The notes under the pieces are model-generated. The model worked only from the letters and a program-made list of their open reading frames with translations, made no database searches and had not been told where the DNA came from. The position numbers and the translations under genes are program-made. From assembly GCA_965214565.1 (NCBI GenBank), contig OZ243951.1, positions 3,166,219 through 3,230,218 of the forward strand: a stretch of 64,000 nucleotides of DNA, given 5' to 3'. This document shows, one piece after another, positions 55,158-63,466 of this stretch. The stretch is from VXYK01 sp965214565. Its GTDB lineage: Bacteria > Actinomycetota > Acidimicrobiia > Acidimicrobiales > Aldehydirespiratoraceae. Numbering within the stretch: the first letter of the stretch is position 1; every line of letters begins with the position of its first letter.

Positions 55158-56456
55158 GTGCTTCTTCGGTTTGAGGTGGGGAATCACCGGTCGATTCACG
55201 AGCCGGTTGAGTTGTCGATGATCGCGATTGACAAGGACCGTGTTGCGGCTCGTCAAATCGCGGGGATCGGTGACGAGCAGGTGCTGACGGTCGCGGGAAT
55301 CTACGGTGCCAACGCTTCGGGCAAGACCAACTTGATTGACGCACTGTCCTGGCTGTCGAAGGCAGTCAGATTATCTCTGTACACCCGGGGAGAGTCGCTT
55401 CAAGTTGACCCGTTCGAGTTCGCACCGGAGCCAACGCCGACAAGTTACGGAGTTGATCTGGTCGTCAACGCTGTCCGCTACCGCTACGAGCTAGAGGTGG
55501 ACGAGTCCAGCGTCGTCTCCGAGGCTCTGTACAGCTACCCGCAGCGACGTCGCCGAACGCTGTTCGAGCGCGAAGGGGATCACCTGACCTTCAGGCGCGG
55601 TACCCGACTGACGGGTGGCGGGCGTGAATTGATTACTCCGACAACTCTGGTCATGTCGGTTGCCGACCGCCTGACCAAGGAGATATACCTCGTTGCGACC
55701 TGGTTGGAGAACATCGACTTTGTCGGCTATTGGCCGCGATCGTTAATCCCCAAAATGTTCAAGGAAGCCCGCCCCGGAGCACGGTGGACCGCTGACGGTC
55801 ACCAAGAGGCTCTTTACGACTTGTTCGAAGAATCGCCCACGCGTGGCCAGCCCAGCGGAGACAACGTGTCACACGACAGTCACACACAACGGCGCGACCT
55901 GGCCCTCTCGCTGCTCAAGTTCGCCGACCTGGGAGTTCGGGATGCAGAGGTGATCAAGGGTCCGACTCCCGCCAACCCTGACGGGCGCCAGTTAAGGCTC
56001 CTGCACAACATCTCTGGCAGCCTGCTTCCCTTGGGCTTGGCCGAGGAGTCCGAAGGAACTCTCACTTGGCTACGGCTGATGCCGGAACTGCTCCAGGTTC
56101 TCGCGAACGGAGGGCTCATCGTGGTCGACGAACTCGACTCCAGCCTCCACCCCGCGATATCGAGAAAGCTCCTCGAACTGTTCCGCGACCCTGCGACCAA
56201 TCCGCATGACGGCCAGATCATTTTCACAACCCATGACACAAGCCTGCTCGGCCATCTGAACCGCGACGAGGTCTGGTTTGCCGAGAAGAGGCCCGATGGA
56301 AGTACAGAACTGATCGCACTGTCGGACTTCCGCGGAACCAACGCCCGGCGTTCCACGAACCTCGAGCGCGGTTACCTCCATGGCCGCTTCGGCGGGGTGC
56401 CGTCGGTGGACGAGTTCCAATTGCGCCAGGCGATAAGCGAACTCGGCCGAGCCTGA
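55158..56456 (+). CDS. AAA15/21-family ATPase, RloA/AbiL-like
   Basis: 432 residues. The start is a GTG/TTG-type codon at 55158 giving MLLRFEVGNHRSIHEPVELS, the usual opening of the family. Walker A GIYGANASGKTNLIDALSWL. Walker B region NGGLIVVDELDSSLHPAISRK, then IIFTTHDTSLLGHL. These SMC-like ABC-type ATPases partner with a nuclease (RloB, PARIS AriB, Septu or AbiL types) in anti-phage systems. The partner expected 3' is only a decayed frame here. A 160-bp AT-richer region (55000-55157) precedes it and may carry its promoter. Confidence 0.82.
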   Translation: MLLRFEVGNHRSIHEPVELSMIAIDKDRVAARQIAGIGDEQVLTVAGIYGANASGKTNLIDALSWLSKAVRLSLYTRGESLQVDPFEFAPEPTPTSYGVDLVVNAVRYRYELEVDESSVVSEALYSYPQRRRRTLFEREGDHLTFRRGTRLTGGGRELITPTTLVMSVADRLTKEIYLVATWLENIDFVGYWPRSLIPKMFKEARPGARWTADGHQEALYDLFEESPTRGQPSGDNVSHDSHTQRRDLALSLLKFADLGVRDAEVIKGPTPANPDGRQLRLLHNISGSLLPLGLAEESEGTLTWLRLMPELLQVLANGGLIVVDELDSSLHPAISRKLLELFRDPATNPHDGQIIFTTHDTSLLGHLNRDEVWFAEKRPDGSTELIALSDFRGTNARRSTNLERGYLHGRFGGVPSVDEFQLRQAISELGRA

Positions 56457-56458
56457 CC

Positions 56459-56758
56459 ATGGCGCGGCAACGAGGAAACGGGGCTCTACGTCGACAAAGC
56501 CCGCAAAGAGATCAACTGGCCCGTTTTGTTATCTTCTGCGAGGCTCCGAGGCGACGTTTCACCTCCACCGAGGGTGGACACGTCATCGAGTCGAGAGATG
56601 TTCTTCCCCAGGGTCATCAAGAACCCAGAATCAAACTAGCTGGCAGCACTAATGTCACGTTGAGGGTCACCAAAGGCCTCCCGTGCCCCGAAGCGGATGT
56701 TCTCGTAGTCGATGAACACGGCCACTCTTGTCACCGGGTTACCTCCAAAAATAGATAA
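56459..56758 (+). pseudogene. possible decayed RloB-like partner
   Basis: Two bases after the ATPase stop, a 99-codon frame starts ARQRGNGALRRQSPQRDQLA then RFVIFCEAPRRRFTSTEG. RFVIFCEA-TE is like the RloB opening (LIxCEGxxTE), and ADVLVVDEHGH resembles its later VxxVDEH. The rest is not RloB-like and frames drift, so a degenerate gene of the family is proposed. No other gene is visible up to 56951. Confidence 0.4.
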
Positions 56759-56794
56759 CCCCCGCCATTCCTGGCGAAAACCGGGAAGGCGGGG
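56740..56794 (-). terminator. intrinsic terminator of the minus-strand operon
   Basis: CCCCGCC and GGCGGGG (56760-56766 and 56788-56794) form a 7-bp stem, continued by TTCC and GGAA. Read on the minus strand, the hairpin is followed by TTATCTATTTTT, a U-rich tract. It lies about 160 bp downstream of the ASCH gene. Confidence 0.6.
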
Positions 56795-56951
56795 AGAAGT
56801 ACTCAAACTCTAGCAAACACGACAACAAAGTTAACCATGTGTTCGCGATTCCCTAGGCGTGCCGGCCTTCAGCGCTTCTCTACAAATGTTCGCTGCGGTC
56901 GAATCTCGGGCTAGGCGGCCATTCGTATGAGTTGGTTCCCGGTCTTGGTAT

Positions 56952-57359
56952 CTACGTAGGCGAAGCTCTGAGGGGGACGGAAGCCTTCTTCGCGCGGAGG
57001 TCTTGGAGAGGGATCGGCTGACTGAGCGCTTGCGGCTCGGAGAGCGCCAGAGCGGTGCCTTTGGCCACTCCCTCGAAGTACTGCTGGAACTCATCGAAGG
57101 ACAACTCTGACCGTGGGCCATACTCTTGCCAAAGGGCTGCGAGACCAGCGGACCGGACACTAGTGATGACGCATGTTCCAAGGAGTGCTCGCGTCGGCGA
57201 CGCGGCGTACAGGAGAGCCCGCGTCGGGATGACGATCTTCGGCACGGTACGACGCAGCTCTACAGTCTTGACACCAGTGAGGATGGCCTCCGCGAATCTG
57301 GGTCTCAGCGACAGCACAACCATCCGGTCTCGGTCGATCCCGTGGAAATCGTTGCTCAT
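56952..57359 (-). CDS. ASCH-domain protein
   Basis: 135 residues. VLSLRPRFAEAILTGVKTVE followed by LRRTVP and VIPTRALLYAASPTRALLG is the ASCH signature (S-I/L-RP-x3-A-x-I-L-x-G-x-KT-x-E-x-R). ASCH folds are PUA-like and bind RNA or modified nucleotides. The last of a three-gene minus-strand run: its ATG overlaps the preceding stop (ATGA at 57356). The terminator at 56740-56794 closes the transcript. Confidence 0.8.
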   Translation of the reverse strand: MSNDFHGIDRDRMVVLSLRPRFAEAILTGVKTVELRRTVPKIVIPTRALLYAASPTRALLGTCVITSVRSAGLAALWQEYGPRSELSFDEFQQYFEGVAKGTALALSEPQALSQPIPLQDLRAKKASVPLRASPT

Positions 57360-57916
57360 TGCGGCCCCATCCCTTCCTCGTAGAAAGCACGAACAGTATT
57401 CTCATCAATTCTGCGTGTTGTTATGAAGTATGAATTCTGGCGCATCCTGGCACAGATCTCTCGGGAACGGGCAATCGAGACTGCTTCCGTGAACATCTCC
57501 GTTTGACTGAAGATCAGTGCGGCGGCCTCCGAAGGACCGTTGTGCGTGGAACGTTTGGCGGCTTCGATGACTTGGTGTTCGTCAAGCACTCCGAAGTGGC
57601 GATGGAGGCGGTATAACCGACGCGGGTCTCCTGTCTTGACTTCGTCCAACCAGGACATGGCTCTCATGCCCCCGAGGGACCCTCCGCCGGAAACCCACCA
57701 GATGATCCTCGCGGGCGCTTCAACGAAGCGACGAGGCGACATGTAGTAGACGTTGGCACGAGCGGCGGCTGCCCGGCGATGCTGTTCGAACAGTCGTCGT
57801 TGGGGCTCTTCGTACCCGCACCGCTTACACGGCCATTCCTGACCCCGGACGCAGGCGGTTCTGACTACTCCGACGGGGTCTGCGCTTTGGCCCTCCTGAA
57901 GAGACGTCTCAACCAT
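57356..57916 (-). CDS. unknown protein with PUA-like domain, paired with ASCH protein
   Basis: 186 residues. The N-terminus contains a CKRCG zinc-knuckle-like segment. The middle (PARIIWWVSGGGSLGGMRAM, SWLDEVKTGDPRRLYRLHRH, FGVLDEHQVIEAA) resembles domains that in actinobacteria follow a GNAT acetyltransferase and sit beside ASCH proteins; no GNAT part is present here. The end LIFSQTEMFTEAVSIAR is PUA-like. I do not know a function. It overlaps the gene upstream by 52 bp and the ASCH gene by 4 bp, so co-translation is likely. The start at 57916 (ATG) is the only one upstream of 57742. Confidence 0.55.
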   Translation of the reverse strand: MVETSLQEGQSADPVGVVRTACVRGQEWPCKRCGYEEPQRRLFEQHRRAAAARANVYYMSPRRFVEAPARIIWWVSGGGSLGGMRAMSWLDEVKTGDPRRLYRLHRHFGVLDEHQVIEAAKRSTHNGPSEAAALIFSQTEMFTEAVSIARSREICARMRQNSYFITTRRIDENTVRAFYEEGMGPQ

Positions 57917-58920
57917 CCCGGCCGCGACGACATCGGACCACCGTGGACCAGAAAGTGTTCATCGACACTGAGGCTGCGGATGCGCGCAACGCGAGATTCC
58001 AGCGTGTCGCAGGTATCGGCCATTGCCGACGTCGGGAAGGTCCTCCTGTTGACGTCGACAGCGATCTCGACACAGGCAAGGAATGCTTCGACGTGCTGGC
58101 GGGCGTTGACGGGGTCGGCGTATCCGAATTCTGTGGACGGCAGTCCGAAGTAGGCCGCCAACCGCCAGTTCACCACCACGCCGTTCTGATGTCGTTTGAG
58201 CTTCTCGACCGCCGCAACAAGATGCTGTCTGACCGACGTGTCCGTCATCGCATCCAGCAGCTGTTCAAGGTCATGTGTCTTCGCCAAGCGCTTGCCGTCG
58301 GTCGCGACCGCGGCTGACTTGATTGCCAGCTCAATCCCCAAATGCGCCTTCTCCAGCACCGACAAAAACCTGAAGGCGCGTTCCTCAACGGCTTCCGAAC
58401 CCGTAAACCCCTCTTCTTCGACGCGGATGCTGTTCAGTGTGCGGTACAGGTCAGATGCCGGTTGTCTGACTGCTTGCAGCACATCCACAGACACCTCTTC
58501 GTTCGTAGAGTCAACGCCAGTCATGTCTTGCAGTCCCCCTTCGCGCCAGCCGCGGTCCACAACCGCGAGGCGCATGACGTCTCTGCTGATGTGAGCCTCG
58601 AACGACGCGGACACGTTCTCGAGCAGATGCTTCCAGACGGCCGGGGTTCTAGCGACCACATCACAAACAACCCCGGTCGCATCACGGACCGCTGCCTTCA
58701 ACTCCTTCGCTATCTCAAGATGCCGTTTCCCCCAGTCAGGGTCGATCAACACCACCAGGTCAACGTCGGAATGTGCCCGCGCCTCGCCACGGGCGGCAGA
58801 ACCGAACAGCAGCACCTCTCCCACACGCGTATCGGCGATGCACACTTCCGCGGCACGGCGAGCGTCGTCAAGGGCGGAGCGATCACCGCTGATCGTTGGG
58901 CGAGCATCCGCAAGGGACAT
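57865..58920 (-). CDS. nucleotidyltransferase-HEPN fusion protein
   Basis: 351 residues from 58920 (MSLADARPTISGD). The N-terminal MNT-type nucleotidyltransferase domain has LLFGSAARGEARAHSDVDLV, the GSx10DxD signature. The C-terminal HEPN domain (about 165-300) has LEKAHLGIELAIKSAAVA and the Rx4H motif RLAKTHDLEQLLDA. In HEPN-MNT toxin-antitoxin pairs the two are separate proteins and the MNT AMPylates or neutralises the HEPN ribonuclease; here they are one chain. The C-terminus (RPGWLRRLFRRAKAQTPSE) is highly basic. First gene of the overlapping operon with the PUA-like and ASCH genes. Confidence 0.75.
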   Translation of the reverse strand: MSLADARPTISGDRSALDDARRAAEVCIADTRVGEVLLFGSAARGEARAHSDVDLVVLIDPDWGKRHLEIAKELKAAVRDATGVVCDVVARTPAVWKHLLENVSASFEAHISRDVMRLAVVDRGWREGGLQDMTGVDSTNEEVSVDVLQAVRQPASDLYRTLNSIRVEEEGFTGSEAVEERAFRFLSVLEKAHLGIELAIKSAAVATDGKRLAKTHDLEQLLDAMTDTSVRQHLVAAVEKLKRHQNGVVVNWRLAAYFGLPSTEFGYADPVNARQHVEAFLACVEIAVDVNRRTFPTSAMADTCDTLESRVARIRSLSVDEHFLVHGGPMSSRPGWLRRLFRRAKAQTPSE

Positions 58921-59076
58921 AACATCACCGTAACCAAGCCCCCCACACGTTACAAGCAGCGACGAACCCACCGTGTTCCCAAGTCATCCAAAATGCACTC
59001 TCGTGTCGATCCATGGAAACCGGGATCATCCGCTGGTGTGTCTATATCAAAATGCACTATGAACTGCATCGGTTTG

Positions 59077-59151
59077 TCGGGCTGAGAGGATTTGAACCTC
59101 CGACCTTCGGTCCCCCAGACCGACGCGCTAACCAAGCTGCGCCACAGCCCG
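59077..59151 (-). tRNA. tRNA-Pro (anticodon GGG)
   Basis: Cloverleaf on the minus strand: acceptor CGGGCTG pairs with CAGCCCG; the anticodon stem TCGGT/ACCGA encloses loop CTGGGGG with anticodon GGG; the T-arm contains GGTTCAAATCC. Length 75 nt, discriminator A, CCA not encoded. Its 3' end points to the defence island at lower coordinates, a typical site for island integration. Confidence 0.9.
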
Positions 59152-59194
59152 CGACCCAGTGACAATACCGGGCATCACCCGGCCTCACACCCGC

Positions 59195-60334
59195 TCAGTA
59201 GATACCGGGGACGATCCGGTACTTGACCCGTGCCTTGTACTCCGCCCACTTCTCCGCGCCGTACTTCTCCTCGCAGTGCTTCTCGTCGTCGAGCTGACGG
59301 TAGGTGAACAGCGAGACGATACATGCGAAGTAGGTCCAAGCCCACAGATTGGTGAAGTGGCCGAACACCAGGGCAACCGACAGGCAGAAGAACCCCTCGC
59401 CCATGTAGTTGAAGTGGCGGGCCGGTCCCCAAAAGCCGTTGCAGAGGATCTTGCGGTCTCCGGCCTCGATGTACTGAGGCTCCAGGAACCCCAGGAACTT
59501 GCGCTCCGGCCAGCGCTTGAACGTGTACTTCTGCATGTTGGCGCCACGCGAGATGCACCAGCCGAAGAAGAACATCGCCGGCGCACCGATCAGCCAGACC
59601 CACCGCCCGAAACCAGAGAAGCCCGGGTCGGGGTGAACGGCCATACCCCACAGCGGCATGATGTAGAGCCAGCCGTAAACGATGAGACCACCCCAGAACA
59701 GCTTGAATCCGACGTTCTCATGGATCAGGTCGTAGGTGTAGAGCTGCACCCGCTCGAAGACGAAGTAGTCCAACACATAGAAAGTGAAGTACCCGGCATA
59801 CAGGTAGACGCCGGGATTGGCGTCGTCACCGAACTCGCGGTAGTGCCACACCGCGCCGGACAGGCAGTTCAACGACAGCATCGTCCCGCCCACGACATAG
59901 AAGTACATCTTCACATCGAAACGCCCGTTGAAGAACTGGATCTCCTGGGCTCGCCCGAACCACCACGCCAGGAACCGGTTCTTGACCTTGCCCTCCGGAT
60001 AGGAGAACACCCCGATCGTGGTCATGATGATCGTCAGGACCGTTCCCCCCGCGACGGCATACGCGGAGGACCGGTAGAACCAGTCACGCGGCAAACCCCC
60101 GATCTCGAATGCCCAGACGATTATCGCCACGGCGAACACCAGGATGCCGTTCAGCCGGTAAGAGCGCGGCTCACCGGTCTCAGCATCAACGACATAACCC
60201 GTGACTTTCCGGCCAGGCAGGATGAGCTGCACCACGAAGAACGCAATGAAAACGAACAGCGGGGTGAGGAACCCCCAGACCGCTTCCGATGCTGACAACT
60301 CGAATAGATGTTCGATTCCGAGCCACTCGGCCAT
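59195..60334 (-). CDS. ERG4/ERG24-family sterol reductase-like membrane protein
   Basis: About 379 residues, eight or more helices; start at 60334 (MAEWLGIEH). The C-terminal region contains GPARHFNYMGEGFFCLSVAL and ends CEEKYGAEKWAEYKARVKYR before IVPGIY, matching the terminal signature of C14/C24 sterol reductases (KYGxxWxxYxxxVxYRIxPxxY). Such enzymes use NADPH to saturate sterol ring or side-chain double bonds. No oxidosqualene cyclase is in this window, so an alternative steroid, sterol from the surroundings, or another isoprenoid may be the substrate. Confidence 0.82.
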   Translation of the reverse strand: MAEWLGIEHLFELSASEAVWGFLTPLFVFIAFFVVQLILPGRKVTGYVVDAETGEPRSYRLNGILVFAVAIIVWAFEIGGLPRDWFYRSSAYAVAGGTVLTIIMTTIGVFSYPEGKVKNRFLAWWFGRAQEIQFFNGRFDVKMYFYVVGGTMLSLNCLSGAVWHYREFGDDANPGVYLYAGYFTFYVLDYFVFERVQLYTYDLIHENVGFKLFWGGLIVYGWLYIMPLWGMAVHPDPGFSGFGRWVWLIGAPAMFFFGWCISRGANMQKYTFKRWPERKFLGFLEPQYIEAGDRKILCNGFWGPARHFNYMGEGFFCLSVALVFGHFTNLWAWTYFACIVSLFTYRQLDDEKHCEEKYGAEKWAEYKARVKYRIVPGIY

Positions 60335-60535
60335 GAGCAAGTATCCCTTCGTTGGTCGTTGCCGTCATTATGGCACAGCCGCGACCAACGACCCGAAACC
60401 CTAGGACTCCGACAGATGGCGTCGGATGCGTGCGAAACAAGACGTGATCTCTTATATTGTCGGTCAGCGCGACTGCGCTTACGACAACGGTGCTCAGCAA
60501 TAGTTCGCTGGACGCTGACCAACACGGAGGAACAA

Positions 60536-61681
60536 ATGACCGAGGCCGTATCCCGTAGTACTTGGACCAAGATCCGCTGGGTGCTCCTGCTGCTGTGCGC
60601 TCCACTACTCTTCAGCGCCTGTGCAGACGACGATGAGGCAACAGCGGGTCTCACCGCGGCTGACGTCGACACAATCGTCGAAGCTGAAGTTGAAGCTGAA
60701 GTTGAAGCCGCCATCGCAGCGATGCCGGAGCCCGAACCGGGATTGACGGCAGCCGAGGTCGAAGAGATCGTCGACGACGCCATCGCTGCGATCCCCGAGC
60801 CGGAACCGGGGCTCACCGAGGCGCAGGTGGCGCAGATCGCGCTCGACGCGGCAATCACGATTCCTCCCAAGAGCTCCCAACCCGCCGACTACACCAAGTT
60901 CTTCGTGCAGAATGCAATCGACAGATACGAGAGCGAAGGACTCGAAGCCACACTGGACTACTACAACTCACTGGAGAGCGTGGACGGATCATGGTACGTC
61001 TTCATCATTGACGCTGACGGTGTCCCCGTCGCCCACTATGACAACTCACAGCTCGGCGGGAACCTGAGCGACCCCGTCACCTACAGCGACGTCAACGGCT
61101 TCCACTTCGGAGCTGAAATACTTACCGCGACCGAGGAGGGGTCGTGGTTGGCCTACGCCTTCCAAAACCCCGGAACCGGCGACATCAACGCTGGAGACTT
61201 CGGCGAGATCGAACTCAAGAACAGTTGGGTTGTGCGGCACGACGATATGGTGTTCGGCTCGGGTTGGTACATCAACGCCGATGACATGACTCGAAACTTC
61301 GTTCATGCAGCGGTCGACGCTTACATCATCGGAGGATACGGCGAGATCGTCCAGAGCCTGTCGGACCCCAACAGAGCCTTCTGGGGGGCTCTCTCCGCGG
61401 TTGAGTACTACAACAACGCCGACCATATCGACGGGCAGTTCATAGCGTTCACCGCCAACGAACAGGGGATCCTCGAATTGCACTCCGACGGCACAAAGAT
61501 CGGGACGCACATCAACGACATAGCCGGCGGAGCGGAACTGAACTTCTCGCGCGACGGCAACTGGGTGGAGGCGGTGGGCACCGATCCCGAAACAGGCAAC
61601 CCGGTGCACCTGCGGCTCTACGGCATCAACTACGACGGAATCAAGATCACCGCGGGTTGGCGCAACGACGGATCCGGCTGA
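60536..61681 (+). CDS. cache-domain lipoprotein
   Basis: 381 residues; ATG at 60536 with GGAGG 6 bp upstream. Lipobox LLFSAC after a hydrophobic stretch. Residues about 28-105 hold two repeats of an acidic helix unit ending PEPEPGLT. A single-cache-like domain follows (about 115-250: FFVQNAIDRYESEGLEATLD then YVFIIDADGVPVAHYDN). The second half (about 250-381: AVDAYIIGGYGEIVQSLSDP) looks like another such domain. Likely an extracellular ligand sensor or binding protein. A TATATT box at 60453-60458 could be its -10. Confidence 0.75.
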   Translation: MTEAVSRSTWTKIRWVLLLLCAPLLFSACADDDEATAGLTAADVDTIVEAEVEAEVEAAIAAMPEPEPGLTAAEVEEIVDDAIAAIPEPEPGLTEAQVAQIALDAAITIPPKSSQPADYTKFFVQNAIDRYESEGLEATLDYYNSLESVDGSWYVFIIDADGVPVAHYDNSQLGGNLSDPVTYSDVNGFHFGAEILTATEEGSWLAYAFQNPGTGDINAGDFGEIELKNSWVVRHDDMVFGSGWYINADDMTRNFVHAAVDAYIIGGYGEIVQSLSDPNRAFWGALSAVEYYNNADHIDGQFIAFTANEQGILELHSDGTKIGTHINDIAGGAELNFSRDGNWVEAVGTDPETGNPVHLRLYGINYDGIKITAGWRNDGSG

Positions 61682-61860
61682 GCCCCGTCAACTGAACGAA
61701 CCCCTCTGAGCAGCAGCTTCGAGCGTCACCTGTCTGCGAGGGCCTCACCGAAAATCTCAACCCCCACCGGGGGAAGCGACCTCGAAGCGGCCGTCGGTTT
61801 TGGCATACGATGTCGGGACGATCCTGTGGTAGAGCGATCCCGACACTTATCATTCTCAGA

Positions 61861-61947
61861 ATGGAAACATTCGCAATAATCATCGGCTTGATAGTGCTCG
61901 TCGTCGGAGCGGCCATCTCGGTGCGCCGTTCCCGCGATACTCAGTAG
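61861..61947 (+). CDS. 28-residue single-helix membrane protein
   Basis: The frame encodes METFAIIIGLIVLVVGAAIS followed by VRRSRDTQ: a hydrophobic helix with a basic C-terminal end, N-out orientation likely. No family can be assigned. It sits 9 bp before the dioxygenase start and 180 bp after the lipoprotein, in the same direction. Codon use fits the neighbours. Too short to be sure it is translated. Confidence 0.4.
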   Translation: METFAIIIGLIVLVVGAAISVRRSRDTQ

Positions 61948-61956
61948 GGCCCCACG

Positions 61957-63135
61957 ATGTCGCCTGGATGGAATGAGGCGGTGCCGCCGAACGGGTTCCA
62001 CAACCGGGCCGAGGTCGAGTCGCCGGACTCAAACGACAACCCGCTAGGGCTGGCTTCACCGGTCGGTGAGGTCGACATCGAGACCACCCCCGAGCATCGC
62101 AACCTCGTTAAGGGCGATCCCCGATGCGTCGGCTGGACCCGCTGCTATGACGATCCCAATGTGGTCGCGCTGCGTGAACGACTCCAGGAACGCAACGGCA
62201 TCGAGGGTTTCGAGGTCGTCGAGAGCAGCGATGTCGAACAGGCGGCGACGATCTTCCATCGAGACGGTTTCGTCGCCGTGGCCGATGCGCTGCAGCCCGA
62301 ACATCTCGAAGAGCTCCGTCACGGTGCGGAGGAGGTCACGGCCGCCCTGCTCGAAGCCGACCCCGAAGGTGCCGTCGGCGGCGGAGCCGGGGGCCTCCCC
62401 CACCGTTACTCCTTCGGCGGGACCTCGGTGTCGCGGCACATGTTCCACCGGCCGGAGTGGTCCCAGCTGATCGACCTGCCCACGACAACCCCGATCCTGT
62501 CGGCGATCTTCGGAAGCTCCGACTACATCGTCTACGGCTGCGGGGGCGACTTGGTGCTACCGGGTGCGGTCGAATACCAGGGCCTGCACTCCGACTCGGT
62601 CTGGAGCGAGATCCACGACCCGCAAGGAGAGATCACCATGCGCGACCTCCCCACACCGGTCCTCGCCATCAACTTCCCGACGACCGATCTCACACCGATC
62701 AACGGACCCACACGGTTCATCCCCGGAAGCCACCGATCACGCGCTCCGATCCCAACGCTCGCCGACGAGCCCGAATGGATGCGGCTGAGCACGGTCTGCC
62801 CGCTCCCGGCCGGCTCCGCGATTATCCGTGACGCACGCTGCTGGCACGGGGGAACACCCAACCTGTCGCGGGATGTCCGGGCAATGCCCGGCATCGAGTA
62901 CATGGCCCCCTGGTTCCGTAGCGAAGCACTCATCAGGTCGATGTCGTACGAGACCTGGACGACCCTGTCACCCCACGCCCAGCGAATCAGCCGATATGTG
63001 GTCTGCGACAAGGGCGAGCCGGTGATCGGCGAAGGCGTGAACCTGCCCCGCCGCGCCGACCGCGAACACGTCCACAACCAACAGTTCAAAGCCCTGACCC
63101 CCGAACAAGCCACCGCCTACCAACGCCGCACCTGA
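61957..63135 (+). CDS. phytanoyl-CoA dioxygenase family protein
   Basis: 392 residues, Fe(II)/2-oxoglutarate oxygenase fold. The metal triad is visible as GLHSDSVWSE (HxD) and ARCWHGGTPNLSRDVRAMPG (distal His and the 2-oxoglutarate Arg). FIPGSHRSRAPIPT is the conserved PGSH segment. The first 90 residues are an extra N-terminal portion not found in short members. Substrate unknown; members hydroxylate lipid or secondary-metabolite substrates. Confidence 0.82.
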   Translation: MSPGWNEAVPPNGFHNRAEVESPDSNDNPLGLASPVGEVDIETTPEHRNLVKGDPRCVGWTRCYDDPNVVALRERLQERNGIEGFEVVESSDVEQAATIFHRDGFVAVADALQPEHLEELRHGAEEVTAALLEADPEGAVGGGAGGLPHRYSFGGTSVSRHMFHRPEWSQLIDLPTTTPILSAIFGSSDYIVYGCGGDLVLPGAVEYQGLHSDSVWSEIHDPQGEITMRDLPTPVLAINFPTTDLTPINGPTRFIPGSHRSRAPIPTLADEPEWMRLSTVCPLPAGSAIIRDARCWHGGTPNLSRDVRAMPGIEYMAPWFRSEALIRSMSYETWTTLSPHAQRISRYVVCDKGEPVIGEGVNLPRRADREHVHNQQFKALTPEQATAYQRRT

Positions 63136-63196
63136 CCTACACCCTGGCCTTCCGGGCTAGTTCTTGTAAGGACCCCGCCCCGCTGGCCTATCGTAG

Positions 63197-63216
63197 TGCT
63201 ATCAGAGGTGATAGCA
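63197..63216. promoter_or_regulatory. palindromic operator of the MazEF-type pair
   Basis: TGCTATCA and TGATAGCA separated by GAGG, a perfect 8-bp inverted repeat 8 bp before the antitoxin ATG at 63224. This position and symmetry fit autoregulation by the antitoxin. Confidence 0.65.
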
Positions 63217-63223
63217 TCATGTG

Positions 63224-63466
63224 ATGGCTACCACTCGCACCACATTCACTCTTGACGAAGAGCTTTCTGAACAGGCCCGGAAGATGCAGATCAATATTTC
63301 CGCGGCCGCTCGAGATGGTGTTACTGCCGCGGTCAGACGCGCTCTGGCCGAAGCCGACCGTGCGGCCTATTTACAGCATCCCGAGGAACCCGACGACTTC
63401 TGGGATCAGGCTCAGGCCGAGGCTTGGGGTGATCGGGACGAGGAGGAAACGGAGCACGACCAGTGA
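63224..63466 (+). CDS. ribbon-helix-helix-type antitoxin (MazE-like role)
   Basis: 80 residues (MATTRTTFTLDEELSEQARK), an RHH strand and helix followed by a second helix (AARDGVTAAVRRALAEADRA) and an acidic, Trp-containing tail (EEPDDFWDQAQAEAWGDRDE) that should mask the toxin. The ATG at 63224 is favoured over the GTG at 63221. It overlaps the toxin by 4 bp. Confidence 0.8.
   Translation: MATTRTTFTLDEELSEQARKMQINISAAARDGVTAAVRRALAEADRAAYLQHPEEPDDFWDQAQAEAWGDRDEEETEHDQ

Noticed and set aside
58980..59060. Repeat of CAAAATGCACT near the tRNA as an attachment site
   Set aside because: Only 11 bp, two copies 60 bp apart, neither matching the tRNA 3' end.
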